Part shown: positions 9,238-18,690 of the stretch, one piece after another
Position numbering within the stretch: position 1 is the stretch's first letter
Layout: every line of letters starts with the position of its first letter
Origin: Tetramitus jugosus
Taxonomy: Eukaryota; Heterolobosea; Eutetramitea; Acrasida; Vahlkampfiidae
Direction of reading: 5' to 3'
NCBI GenBank assembly: GCA_937625935.1
Contig: OW569381.1
Span: forward strand, 186,001-250,000
Length of the DNA stretch: 64,000 nucleotides
The notes under the pieces: model-generated
Told to the model about the DNA's origin: nothing
The model's database searches: none
What the model saw: only the letters and a program-made list of their open reading frames with translations
Program-made: the position numbers and the translations under genes

Positions 9238-10245
9238 ATGACCATCGAACTGAGCTGGGATGAACTCTTTCAGATTTTTCTCTTCCTGCCAGTGATCGAT
9301 GTGAATCACTTTTCCCAGACCCGTTCTACTACTCATGAGTGTATCATGTCCAACCAACATTTGTGGGCAGTGCTTTTCAAGAGAGATTTCAGTGAGATCT
9401 TGAGACAATGCCAACAAAAAGGATTGAATGAAGAACAACTGTGTATGACCAACATGTTGAGGAGGAAAGATTGCTGTGATGAAATGAAGAATTACGTGCT
9501 TCACTACTTGCATTATTTTAAGTTCCCCTTCGACCGAGTTGACTCGCAAACTGTGTACGACAAAGAGAAAAACCACATCAGTTCAAAGATTTTGTTTGGC
9601 GTGAATCAGATAGTGATTGATGTATTGAGGAACAAACAGCTCGTGATACAGGACAATGCAGCTTACAAACGAACCATCGTGGTCGATTTCGACCTTCTGT
9701 TTTTGGCTTCAAGACAGCCAAAGATAACGCCAAATTTTACAATTCAACTGTGGATGATGGGTCAGGAGCCAGAGCAAGTTCCAAACATGTATAGTACTTA
9801 CTTCCGTGGAACTCAATGCTTAGTGATCACGGTCGACACGAGACATTCCTTGATGGATGAAGACACTTATTCCACTACTCCTTCGCACAAAAGTTATTCG
9901 AATTCTTTGTCGAGAGCCTTGGTTACACTCATTAAGGGGTTACCTTTGTTAAATCTAGAGCCAACGGTGTGCAGAGGTGCGTTGATTGTTGGTCTTGGTT
10001 CTTGGTCAGAAGAAGCCTTGATATCCAAAGAGCGATTCCTGAATGACTGTGCTCACGTGTTCGATGCTTTGCCTTTGGAATACATAGAGTTGACCTGTGA
10101 TAATGCACCAGTTATGTCTGATGTTATATTGAGACGTTTTTACAGATTCCATGATCTGCAGACTGCTCAAGACAACGCCATGTTGATTAGCAATCAACCA
10201 AAAGCACCGGAAGCAGTTAAAAACACAAAATGCATTTTAAGTTAG
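9238..10245 (+). CDS. F-box protein fused to a degenerate Rab-like domain with a CaaX tail
   Basis: Single exon, 335 residues. Residues 3-50 (LSWDELFQIFLFLPVIDV...LWAVLFKRDF) fit an F-box, the Skp1-binding part of SCF ubiquitin ligases. Residues 115-305 follow the Rab fold: TIVVDF (switch I/strand 2), FTIQLWMMGQE (where Rabs have IQLWDTAGQE), MYSTYFRGTQCLVITVD (MYYRGA...LVYD) and GALIVGLGS (the strand before NKxD). The phosphate loop is gone, the DTAG is reduced to MMG, and NKxD is missing, so it should not hydrolyse GTP. The last four residues, CILS, form a CaaX prenylation box. I infer a membrane-anchored F-box adaptor whose pseudo-GTPase binds partners. I know no standard family with this order. 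Confidence 0.75.
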   Translation: MTIELSWDELFQIFLFLPVIDVNHFSQTRSTTHECIMSNQHLWAVLFKRDFSEILRQCQQKGLNEEQLCMTNMLRRKDCCDEMKNYVLHYLHYFKFPFDRVDSQTVYDKEKNHISSKILFGVNQIVIDVLRNKQLVIQDNAAYKRTIVVDFDLLFLASRQPKITPNFTIQLWMMGQEPEQVPNMYSTYFRGTQCLVITVDTRHSLMDEDTYSTTPSHKSYSNSLSRALVTLIKGLPLLNLEPTVCRGALIVGLGSWSEEALISKERFLNDCAHVFDALPLEYIELTCDNAPVMSDVILRRFYRFHDLQTAQDNAMLISNQPKAPEAVKNTKCILS

Positions 10246-10606
10246 TCCTCGAAAATCCTTGAGAGATAGTGCTATGGCTTTGATCCATGTTCTGAGCTAC
10301 GGCCCACGTTTTCCACGGAAATCTCGATAGGTTTTGTTTAATACTATACTCGCTTTGACATCACCCTGGAGCTTGATGACGGTCATACAATGGCCACGCA
10401 ACTATCACTTGCATTTATTCTCTGTGGTCTGTGGAGCTACACAGTTTGTAGGAGCTTTATCTCCCCCGATCCAAAATTCTCGTGATGGTCAATCCGACTT
10501 CCATAATCTGATCACCGTCGTCACAACATCGACCAAAATAAAGTCATCAAAAAAAATCCAATCAACAACAGATAAAACACAAAACACAAAACATAGGCCG
10601 ACAATA
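10246..10606. other. spacer upstream of the HAAO gene
   Basis: About 360 bases with an A-rich run just before the HAAO start. An open frame in phase with HAAO extends upstream, with an ATG at 10379, but the added 76 residues look like translated leader sequence and match nothing in the family. Confidence 0.5.
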
Positions 10607-11182
10607 ATGAGACCAGAGCAAACCATTGAAGAACCAATTGATTTTTGGAAGTGGGTCGAAGAACACAAGCAACAACTTCAACCACCAGTCGGTAATGCCA
10701 TCATGTGTGGTGCCAAGGGCGAATTCAAGGTCATGGTGATCGCAGGACCCAACAAGCGCAAGGACTTTCATATTGAGTGTCACGAGGAGTACTTTCACCA
10801 GATTAAGGGTGACATGGTTCTGAGAATTGTTGATCCAACAGCAACAGCAACAACAACAACAACTGGCACACAAGTGAATGCAAAGCCAGTGTTTCGTGAT
10901 ATTTTGATCCGTGAGGGTGAACACTTTGTTTTGCCTGCAAACATTCCTCATTCACCACAGAGAGCAGCAGATACGTTGGGATTGGTGTTAGAGGTGGAGA
11001 GAAAGGCAGATGAGTCACCTGATGGATTACGGTGGTATTGTGACAATTGTTCATCGATTGTCTATGAAGAATGGTTCCATTGTGTCGATTTGGGTACTCA
11101 GCTAAAGCCTGTCATTGAACGATACTTTGGATCTGATGAGCTACGAACTTGCAAGAACTGTAACCACGTGAATCAAGTGTAA
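10607..11182 (+). CDS. HAAO: 3-hydroxyanthranilate 3,4-dioxygenase
   Basis: 191 residues from the ATG at 10607, chosen because the enzyme's N-terminus (helix with FWKWVEEH) starts there. HAAO opens the ring of 3-hydroxyanthranilate with O2 to give aminocarboxymuconate semialdehyde, the precursor of quinolinate and NAD, in the cytosol. It is a cupin: the iron ligands are visible as His55 (DFHIECHEEYF), Glu61 and His115 (NIPHSPQ). The C-terminus has CDNC at 145-148 and CKNC at 182-185, the rubredoxin-like second metal site of the bacterial/fungal form, which animal enzymes lack. An ACA repeat encodes a Thr-rich loop insert (about 78-88) that bacterial enzymes do not have. It implies a tryptophan-to-NAD route. 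Confidence 0.95.
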   Translation: MRPEQTIEEPIDFWKWVEEHKQQLQPPVGNAIMCGAKGEFKVMVIAGPNKRKDFHIECHEEYFHQIKGDMVLRIVDPTATATTTTTGTQVNAKPVFRDILIREGEHFVLPANIPHSPQRAADTLGLVLEVERKADESPDGLRWYCDNCSSIVYEEWFHCVDLGTQLKPVIERYFGSDELRTCKNCNHVNQV

Positions 11183-11544
11183 GATCGATCACACCTTCTG
11201 CATGCAAATAAAGAAAAATTTGAGGTATTAGCGAAACTTCCTTCACAATATCATACTCCGTCACTTCGGGAAATCGGTCCGGGAGTTAGGGGATAATATT
11301 TTCGCGCTCTCTTCCCATTTTTTTGAATCGATAGAAGAAAACAACTCGAAATCATCACCAATGACTCATCATTCATGATCGCTGTATGTGTCCAACAAAT
11401 GCATTATGATTGTTCGTCATCATTCTAACCAATCGTTTGTGATCACAGTTATCAACTTTGGCCTCACTTTTCAGTCTGCTCACTTACAAACTGCTTCAGC
11501 AAATTGTTTCGCGCCATTTTTCTGGCCGAAGAAGAGCGCTTACA
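11183..11544. other. spacer with two E2F-like sites
   Basis: About 360 bases. TTTCGCGC occurs at 11300-11307 and TTTCGCGCCA at 11507-11516, the second 28 bp before the next start codon. They fit the E2F/DP consensus TTTSSCGC. No gene seen. Confidence 0.4.
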
Positions 11545-12303
11545 ATGGGCGCAATCGAAGCAAATGCGGCAGCTACCGGAGAGCTAGCAGCGGAACCATC
11601 ATCCTTGTCCATGGTAAGGATCAATGCACCTGCTCTCACAGCACAACAGTCATTTGAGAATGACACACCAGAGATTCGTCAATCCAAGCAACGCTTCACT
11701 GTTCGTCAAAGACAACAGAGAGCTCTAGAGGATTTCTTCCGTGATACAGGTGGAAAGGTCACTGATTTGAGAGTGGTGAGAAGTGCCATGTTCTTGAGTG
11801 ATGAGATTGATAGAGCTGTGCGAGGACTTGATCAAGAGAATCAATATGTCGGTTGGAGACCTTACAATCGCTTCTATGCCCAGGGAACAGAAGAGTTGTT
11901 TACCAATATACCTACGGGCAGATCTCCTCTTGTGATGGCAGCTCCCAAGGCAACAGAAGATACAAAGGGTGGTCGTGGTGGTGTTGTGCACATGTCAGAG
12001 ATGAAGAAAATGGATGATATTGCTCCAGTGTTACCCATTCAGTATCAAGCCGTTCGTCAGTCTCACTTGAAACAAGTCGGCAGAGCAGTGAATGAGATTG
12101 AAAACTATGAGCGACAGAGATTGCATTCACCTTCCTCGCGTAAGACAGGAGCGAGTCATCAAACCAATAGCCGACAGTTTGAGACTCTTCAACGCAAGGG
12201 GATTGTCAAAGTGCTCAACGACGAACAAACCCTTCAACAACAAAGGAAATCCAGCTCTGATTTACGGGCAGGGGTATATCAGGCATATGAAGAAGATGTA
12301 TAA
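11545..12303 (+). CDS. uncharacterised protein, 252 residues
   Basis: The first ATG in this frame is at 11545; upstream codons have no ATG. The protein starts MGAIEANAAATGEL and is polar and mostly helical, with a central conserved-looking block (RFTVRQRQQRALEDFFRDTG; DEIDRAVRGL; GWRPYNRFYAQGTEELF). There is no signal peptide and no membrane segment. I do not recognise a family. E2F-like sites in the promoter hint at cell-cycle or flagellar regulation, but that is weak inference. Confidence 0.65.
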   Translation: MGAIEANAAATGELAAEPSSLSMVRINAPALTAQQSFENDTPEIRQSKQRFTVRQRQQRALEDFFRDTGGKVTDLRVVRSAMFLSDEIDRAVRGLDQENQYVGWRPYNRFYAQGTEELFTNIPTGRSPLVMAAPKATEDTKGGRGGVVHMSEMKKMDDIAPVLPIQYQAVRQSHLKQVGRAVNEIENYERQRLHSPSSRKTGASHQTNSRQFETLQRKGIVKVLNDEQTLQQQRKSSSDLRAGVYQAYEEDV

Positions 12304-12781
12304 ATGCAGCATTGATTCGTTACATGACATTTGTGGCGAATGTGCGCTGCGGCTCTTCACCCATTTTCAAAGCGATTCTCCACCTTTTGGAAGGAGGGAT
12401 GTGAACCTGATTGATTGACCATCGCATTTGTTGTGCGATTTCCCATTCTCTTCGTCACTCGCTCTGACGGCCAAAGCGCAGCATCGCCAGAGTAGAGCAA
12501 GTTTTGCGACGGGTGCGGAAAATTGGCCAACTCCTGCGTTTTGTGTCTCTTTGGTTGCCAAGTGAGCTATAAGTTCTGGAGGGAATTTTTTTTGGAATTT
12601 CATCTCGAGATAATGATTGCCCTCTTTGGACATATGAAGTCTACGAAGAGGTATACCATTGCAAAACTGCGATCCTGTCGTTCGAAGGGTCCATCACAAC
12701 TCTTCTTTTTAGTTGTAGGTTAGTTAAGGCTCATCCAGAAAACAAATCACTGTATTATCATTCCAATTAGTAGTCTATAAC
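12304..12781. other. spacer without a supported gene
   Basis: About 480 bases between two plus-strand genes. Short frames on both strands lack family resemblance. Confidence 0.45.
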
Positions 12782-13237
12782 ATGAGTTCCATCAATAAAA
12801 CCCGAGATTCCAACTTTCTGGTGCACACCATTCAAGGACCCATTCAATTTATTCCCCAACAACCCTTCAACAACGTGTCAAATGCCAATCTGGAACGTCC
12901 CTGCAGTAGGCAGAAGGTTTCGAACAAACACGCTGATAGAAGTATCAGTAGGAAGACAGCAAAATGGTTCGTGTATGAACCTACAAAGACAAGGAGTCCT
13001 GCCGTGCAATCGAGTCAAGCTGCTGCGGCGTTGTGCAGTAAGATGACATTTGCTGTACAAAACCATCCCATCACGCCTACTCTAACAGTGTTTCCTCAAA
13101 TTGCAGTCAAGAGTGATTGTTGTGACAAGAGTGCAGCAATAAGGAAAGAAACAAAGACGAGTGCACACCAGGCAGAATTACTCAGAAAGAAGCGTGTCTG
13201 CAGGAGAATATCGATAGCCAATCTCTGTAGCTCGTAA
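12782..13237 (+). CDS. small uncharacterised basic protein
   Basis: 151 residues from an ATG at 12782. Basic and Ser/Lys/Arg-rich with a Cys pair (DCCDK) near residue 113 and a basic C-terminus (LLRKKRVCRRIS). No domain recognised. It may be a real short gene because it is preceded by an AT-rich leader and its composition differs from the flanking spacer, but nothing confirms expression. Confidence 0.4.
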   Translation: MSSINKTRDSNFLVHTIQGPIQFIPQQPFNNVSNANLERPCSRQKVSNKHADRSISRKTAKWFVYEPTKTRSPAVQSSQAAAALCSKMTFAVQNHPITPTLTVFPQIAVKSDCCDKSAAIRKETKTSAHQAELLRKKRVCRRISIANLCSS

Positions 13238-13594
13238 GCGTCTGGGCAGCAAGACGAAATCTAGTCCAATAGATTCATTGTATTACTTTATAGGCATAGG
13301 AAAAACTAGCACCACCTACGTGTTACCACTTCCTGTTCTCAAACTTTCATTTCCTTTCAAGAATAAAACCCCGAATTTTGTCAAACCCATTGGTGGCACA
13401 GTTCGTGTCATGTGTTTTCCAGTATTGTTAGTTGAAAGTAAAACGTGTTTTGTAATGTATCAGTCCGAGGTTTCTGAGGCCTCATTGCGTATGCATCAAA
13501 TGACTTAGATCAGTGCCCAGTGCTAAAACATCATGTAAAATTACAAGATTAGTATACTAACAAGATTGCAACTTCATTCAGCTGTACCTATCGC
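13238..13594. other. spacer without a supported gene
   Basis: About 360 AT-rich bases downstream of the small basic gene. A 76-codon frame (13278-13508) lacks distinguishing features. Confidence 0.4.
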
Positions 13595-13873
13595 TCAGAA
13601 AGCAACCACCGCAAGACGAATGTGGTACATAATTATTTTTTTGCGCACAAATCCGGCCCAACTATGAAAGAACCGATAGGAATCCGGTAGTTCGATAGGT
13701 TCCATGTTTCTCATCACAGACAGAGAATCAGCAATTATGCAGGTGTCGATAAAATCTTGCGACAGAATTATTGACCATTCAAGCATACTTTTGTTACGTT
13801 GTTCCCTCAATATCTCGAACACGTTGAAAATCTCACTTCCCGAAATTTCTGGAACTTTTAGCTCCTCCATCAA
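13595..13873 (-). CDS. possible small protein or gene remnant, antisense to the next promoter
   Basis: An ATG at 13873 opens 92 residues (MEELKVPEISGSEIF...). The amino-acid mix (LREQRNKSMLEWSIILSQDF; LPDSYRFFHSWAGF) looks protein-like rather than random, but I recognise no family. It ends within an AT-rich spacer and its start is only 58 bp from the start of the divergent 13931 gene. It may be a short gene, a remnant, or chance. Confidence 0.3.
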   Translation of the reverse strand: MMEELKVPEISGSEIFNVFEILREQRNKSMLEWSIILSQDFIDTCIIADSLSVMRNMEPIELPDSYRFFHSWAGFVRKKIIMYHIRLAVVAF

Positions 13874-13930
13874 ATCTCGACATTTTGTGTGAGCGAAAAA
13901 ACAAAACACAACATTTGACGATCGATCATC

Positions 13931-16900
13931 ATGACCAGTCAACTCACTGATCAAGAAACTTCTCTCGTGCATTGCGTGTTGGCCCAAGTCGAACCATCAC
14001 CCACCTACCTTCTCTCTCAACAACAATCCACCGCTACTACTCAATCCATTTCATCCAATCAATCATTTATTCAAGCTATTGAACAATTATGTCTCCATAT
14101 CAAACAACTACTATCATCTTCATTGACGTCAACTACTACTACTACTACTACTAACAAGGAACATTCGATACAATTGTATCAGTTTTTGTCTCATCAGCTA
14201 CAGATGGTTGTAGTAGATGTTTCAGGTCACAATGACACTGCTTCTTCTTTTGATGGTCATCATCATCATCATCATCATCACACAGGTGAAGATTATATGA
14301 AAAAGTGTAATGTTGAGCTTATTGAGGTCATTTTAAAGATTGGTCAAGTTTTGTTGAGGTTGCCTCATGAGTTGTGGTCAGTTGTGTTTCATGCGGCATT
14401 GTCTTCTGATCTGAAGGTTGCAACTAGTGGAGGAATTTATCACGTTTGGTTGTTGAATGAAATTGGAGCACAGTTGAACATTATTTTTGATATGATTGAG
14501 AGTAGTAATCAAGAAAATGATGCAGTTGTGAGCAGTGTAGTGTTGGATCATGGGTCAAAATTGATGAAAGTGCTGGGAAATTTAGTGTTATTGTTCTCCG
14601 GGTGCAAAATCAAGGTGAATCATCTAGTTCAGCTCTATCCACTGCACAATGAGTTGTTCAAGATGTGTACAAGAGTGTTTGGAATGAAGAATGTTGGCAT
14701 GTTGGAGAAGAGAGATGATGATTGGTTACATTCGATTAAGGTTCAGTGTAATCGGTGGATGAATCGTTGGTTCGATTATTTATCTTCTCATGTTCATCTG
14801 TCTGTGACAGCAAACACGACAGCATTGACTGCTGGCTCTGGTGATATGGATGCACCAGATCATGCTCAAGGAGATTATCTGGTGTTTGTGTGTAAATCAA
14901 TTGTCGACATGTTGCCTGTGGCGAGTGCCGATTGTGTAAATAGTGCTTGGAAAGCGTTGCTCGTGCTCACTTGCGAACACCCGTCTCATATTGCTCTTAT
15001 TAAGAAAAAGTTGGCTGTTGGCAATAGCTCCATGATGGACATACCCAAAATGTTAGGCGATTGGACGATAGGTGTAATCCAGGAGAATTTGAGGGGGTGT
15101 TATGAAATGTTGAGCAATGGACAATCGTCTCAAAACAGTTCCTCTCAGACAGGAAATACATTTGAGGCAAACTTGAAATTGGCTAGGTTTTATTTGCAAA
15201 ATTTTACATCTCTTTTGAGCCATTACTCGGAGCATTTGTTGCTCAAGAGTCCCAAACAATTGGCTGAGATGTTTATTTTGAGTTACAAGTATGCTTTGTT
15301 AGTGCCTCCTTCGTATTGCGATCGACGGTCCAAAGATTATCAAAAGATCAAATTGACGTTACAGTCAGGCATGGAGCAAGTAAATGTTGCTCTCACAAAG
15401 ATGCTGTCAATGGTGCTGTCTAATACGCCTAAACGAACCTGCTGCAACTTTATCCACGACTATATTTTGGTAGAGTTGAAGGATGTGTATGATATTACCG
15501 CACAAGTGTTCATAATTGCTGTGATCATTGCGAAATATAACGATATGGACGATGTTTTGGAGATTAAGATGTTTACCACACTTTTCGAAAAATTGGCAAG
15601 AAGCCATCCTGGTTTGCTACAACACACAGAATGCGAAACAACAACACTGTCCCCTTATCAAAAGATTGACAACTATCTGTCTATGTTCTACAGCGTCTGT
15701 GCAACAAAAAAGAAGCAAAACAATGTAAAGATACAAAATTTGCTGTGGGGCTACGCACTGGATCTATCGAAGACAAATCTGACAAGAAGACTTGCCTTGG
15801 ATTCGTTGACTTTTCTCTTTTGCAATAGTATTAATGCAAACAAGTACCAATCATGGACTCAAATTTGTGATTATATGATTGAAACTCAGGCAAGCAATTT
15901 GTTTATGAATGGCGATGGCTACATTGATGAATATGATTGGTTAGTTTGGATGGAATGTCTGAGTCCTTTGTTAGAGAGATTTGGATTGGCTGTGTTGGAT
16001 GAGCATCAGTTTATTAGTTTTGATTCAATATCTGCAATAACGAGCGAATGGATCTCCAAGTGTGCCATTATACCGAGAGTTGTCATCCAAGAGTACTTGG
16101 TGAGGCATGCCGACAAAATTGATCCAGTCTATTCATTATGTGGAGATATGTTGAAAGTTGAATTGTCAAGGTCCTCATACGAGGAGGTAACCGGTTCTCT
16201 ATTCTCCATATTTACTGTTCTATCTCACATGATATCTTGTGAACGCGTTCAGATGAAATCGGCGACAGAAAACACGGCGAATGAGATTTGTGAACAACTA
16301 TTATCCTCCAAGTGTTTAAAGACAATGTTCAGAAGTGCTGATTATCGGGTTATTGTCGGTGCGATCGATTTTCTATCTAGTTGTGTCGAGCGATTCTCTG
16401 CATCTACATGGATGAAACAATACATACCCCAAGTTTTGAAGTGGTTTATTGCCGTATGGGACATGAACAACCCCACTCATAGGGTATCCATCATCGGATA
16501 TATTGCTAGGATGAGTTTCGCAGACTTGGATATCACATCAAACCTTCAGACTAACTTGCACACGATTATTCAAAAGATGTTGACTGCACCGACAGACACC
16601 GCAACTAAGATGGAGTGGATACAATTCCTGTACGCTGTAGATTCCGTTAAAGCCATTATTCAAGCATCACCCACATTGAACGCAGAGAAGCTTTCGAGCA
16701 TGATTCCCGGAGATGTAACCGAATACTTTGACTACTCTGCCAAAAGAGCTCCAGACTCATCCATATTTGTTCCAGGCAACTACTTTGAGGATCACATGCC
16801 TTCAAGAAGAGAGGATGTCGTTGGACAGAAACGAAAACGTGAGTTTAGTGACTTCTCTGCAAGACAAGCTGAGCGACGAAAGAAGGCTGCCAGTGCACCA

Positions 16901-17092
16901 CCACCGCCACAGCCATCCTTGGATACAAACAATCTGTTGGCAATCATTGACAACGCAAGGAATGCGCTTCAGATCTGTGTCACCCAACCCAATGCCATCC
17001 CAGAAAACAAGGGCAAGATCGTGTCCGAGCAAGCACAACAACTATCCAGTATCATCAACCAGATGGTCACTCTTCTGAACAGTCGTAAATAA
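13931..17092 (+). CDS. large helical nuclear protein, unrecognised
   Basis: 1,053 residues in one exon from an ATG at 13931. Residues 75-115 hold ACT and CAT repeats giving poly-Thr and poly-His runs. The bulk is helical with Leu/Ile-rich pairs, like a HEAT/ARM-type solenoid. A bipartite basic stretch near residues 965-985 (GQKRKREFSDF, then RQAERRKKAA) looks like a nuclear localisation signal, followed by a Pro-rich linker and a C-terminal helical hairpin. I considered DNA-repair or cohesin-type scaffolds, but cannot name a family. Role: probably a nuclear scaffold (inference from the NLS and solenoid pattern only). Confidence 0.8.
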   Translation: MTSQLTDQETSLVHCVLAQVEPSPTYLLSQQQSTATTQSISSNQSFIQAIEQLCLHIKQLLSSSLTSTTTTTTTNKEHSIQLYQFLSHQLQMVVVDVSGHNDTASSFDGHHHHHHHHTGEDYMKKCNVELIEVILKIGQVLLRLPHELWSVVFHAALSSDLKVATSGGIYHVWLLNEIGAQLNIIFDMIESSNQENDAVVSSVVLDHGSKLMKVLGNLVLLFSGCKIKVNHLVQLYPLHNELFKMCTRVFGMKNVGMLEKRDDDWLHSIKVQCNRWMNRWFDYLSSHVHLSVTANTTALTAGSGDMDAPDHAQGDYLVFVCKSIVDMLPVASADCVNSAWKALLVLTCEHPSHIALIKKKLAVGNSSMMDIPKMLGDWTIGVIQENLRGCYEMLSNGQSSQNSSSQTGNTFEANLKLARFYLQNFTSLLSHYSEHLLLKSPKQLAEMFILSYKYALLVPPSYCDRRSKDYQKIKLTLQSGMEQVNVALTKMLSMVLSNTPKRTCCNFIHDYILVELKDVYDITAQVFIIAVIIAKYNDMDDVLEIKMFTTLFEKLARSHPGLLQHTECETTTLSPYQKIDNYLSMFYSVCATKKKQNNVKIQNLLWGYALDLSKTNLTRRLALDSLTFLFCNSINANKYQSWTQICDYMIETQASNLFMNGDGYIDEYDWLVWMECLSPLLERFGLAVLDEHQFISFDSISAITSEWISKCAIIPRVVIQEYLVRHADKIDPVYSLCGDMLKVELSRSSYEEVTGSLFSIFTVLSHMISCERVQMKSATENTANEICEQLLSSKCLKTMFRSADYRVIVGAIDFLSSCVERFSASTWMKQYIPQVLKWFIAVWDMNNPTHRVSIIGYIARMSFADLDITSNLQTNLHTIIQKMLTAPTDTATKMEWIQFLYAVDSVKAIIQASPTLNAEKLSSMIPGDVTEYFDYSAKRAPDSSIFVPGNYFEDHMPSRREDVVGQKRKREFSDFSARQAERRKKAASAPPPPQPSLDTNNLLAIIDNARNALQICVTQPNAIPENKGKIVSEQAQQLSSIINQMVTLLNSRK

Positions 17093-17265
17093 ACTCCTTC
17101 TCAAGCGCGAGCCGTTGTTCATTTCCAACGGCGGTGAATTCCAGGTCCTTCTTCTGGAAGCAAGAAAAAATATCGTGCGCGGGGCAACAATTAAAAAAAC
17201 CCTTGTTGAACAAAATCAAACAACAATAACAATCACCACAACAACCAACAACAAGAATAACAAAC

Positions 17266-18327
17266 ATGGGTGACGCACAAAGAGCAGCAGAGCTTGTAAC
17301 TAAAGCTGAACAGACCCTCAAGAAGTGGGTGTATTTTGGTGGTGATAAAACTGAGGACGCACTAGAAATGTATGAAAAAGCGGCCAATCTGTACAAAATG
17401 AGCAAAAACTGTAAGTATCACTTGTGATTGTCAGTGTTCCATTGTGTTTGTTTGTTGCAACAAAAAACTCACGAAAAACAAAAATTTTTTCGCGCCAATT
17501 GTATTTGCCGAAACGATTTACAATGAATCACAAATCACATGTATCATGATACACAAAAAAAACTAAAAACAATACAAAATGATCAATCAATCACAGGGGA
17601 CGAAGCAGGACAAACATTCCTCAAGACTGTTCCATGCCACATCAAACTGGGTAGCAAGTATGAAGCAGCCACAGCGTACACCAATGCAGCCAACTGCTTC
17701 AAAAAGGGCAACAAAACTGAAGCAATCCAATCCATGCAGAGTGCCATTGGTATCTACACTGAAATGGGAAGATTTGCCACGGCGGCCAAAATTGAAAAAG
17801 AGTTGGCAGAAATGTTGGAAGAGCAAGAGGACTTGGAAGGTGCAATCCAACACATGCAACAAGCAGCAGACTACTTTGATGGAGAGAATCAAAAGAGTTC
17901 GGCCAATCAATGCATTGCCAAGGTGGCTCACTTGTGTGCCTCTGTAGAAAAGTATGATGAAGCGATTGAGAGCTTTGAGAAGGCTGCCAGAGGATGTGTG
18001 GACGATCGATTGTTGAAATGGGGTGCCAAGGAATTCTTTTTCAAGGCATCATTGTGTCGATTGGCAAGGATGAGAGACATTGAAGATGATGTGTCATTTG
18101 TCAAGGAGAAGATTGAAGAGTACAGGGATGAGGATGTGCACTTTGGAGGATCCTATGAATCAAAGTGCTTGGACGGAATTGCGACAGCAATGGAACAAAA
18201 GGATGTTTCTGCGTTCAAGAAGGCTCTTCGAGACTATGACAACATACAAAAGTTGGACAATTGGAAGACTGCGGTCTTTTTGAAGGTTTTGGCACTGTTG
18301 GAGAATCAACAAGAAGATTTGACATAA
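17266..18327 (+). CDS. NAPA: alpha-SNAP (NSF attachment protein), two exons
   Basis: Exons 17266-17410 and 17597-18327 joined across a GT-AG intron of 186 nt, whose removal restores the codon for Trp in KNWDEAG; 291 residues. Starts MGDAQRAAELVTKAEQTLKKW and VYFGGDKTEDALEMYEKAANLYK, the alpha-SNAP N-terminal TPR-like helices; then KLGSKYEAATAYTNAANCFKK, MGRFATAAKIEKELAEM, QAADYFDGE and the C-terminal LDNWKTAVFLKVL. It binds SNARE bundles and recruits the ATPase NSF to take them apart after fusion (family knowledge), at cytosolic membrane faces. Length equals the usual 290-295. The C-terminal end (EEDLT-like) differs slightly from the Leu end of animal proteins. Confidence 0.95.
17411..17596 (+). 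other. intron of the alpha-SNAP gene
   Basis: Donor GTAAGT, acceptor CACAG. Contains an E2F-like TTTCGCGCCA at 17488-17497. Confidence 0.9.
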
Positions 18328-18690
18328 GTTTCCTTTGCCGATAGATAGAAACACATCATATAAATTAATATCTTCATAAAAGGTTTTGTCCCCAATTAGA
18401 TCCAAGGAAGATCAGTTTCTTTGCCCACTGTGCTCCAAACAACATCACAAACAACCTTAAACAAACATTCATAGTGTGCAGAACCCAGAGGACAAAGCTG
18501 CCTCAATCCCCAAACCTTAGGGTTTAAGCAACTTATGTTCTGGCTCCAGCAACTCTTCATCCGAATATTTGAGGGGTTGAAAGACATCAAAAACAAAATC
18601 AAAATACCCAGTTAGTTCCTCCAGGAGCTTATCAAGTTCTTAATGTGTAGATAGAATCTTGGCTCTTTATGCTTTGTTTAATGACAGGGC
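18328..18690. other. convergent 3' spacer
   Basis: About 360 bases between the 3' ends of alpha-SNAP (plus) and the F-box/ankyrin gene (minus). No gene seen. Confidence 0.5.

Noticed and set aside
10334-10606. Longer N-terminus for HAAO as a targeting peptide
   Set aside because: The extension starts without an ATG, or with a weak one at 10379, and its sequence looks like leader DNA. The family start fits 10607.
17266-18327. 14-3-3 protein (first impression from the acidic helical repeats)
   Set aside because: The helix motifs and the spacing of the TPR-like repeats match alpha-SNAP from end to end.
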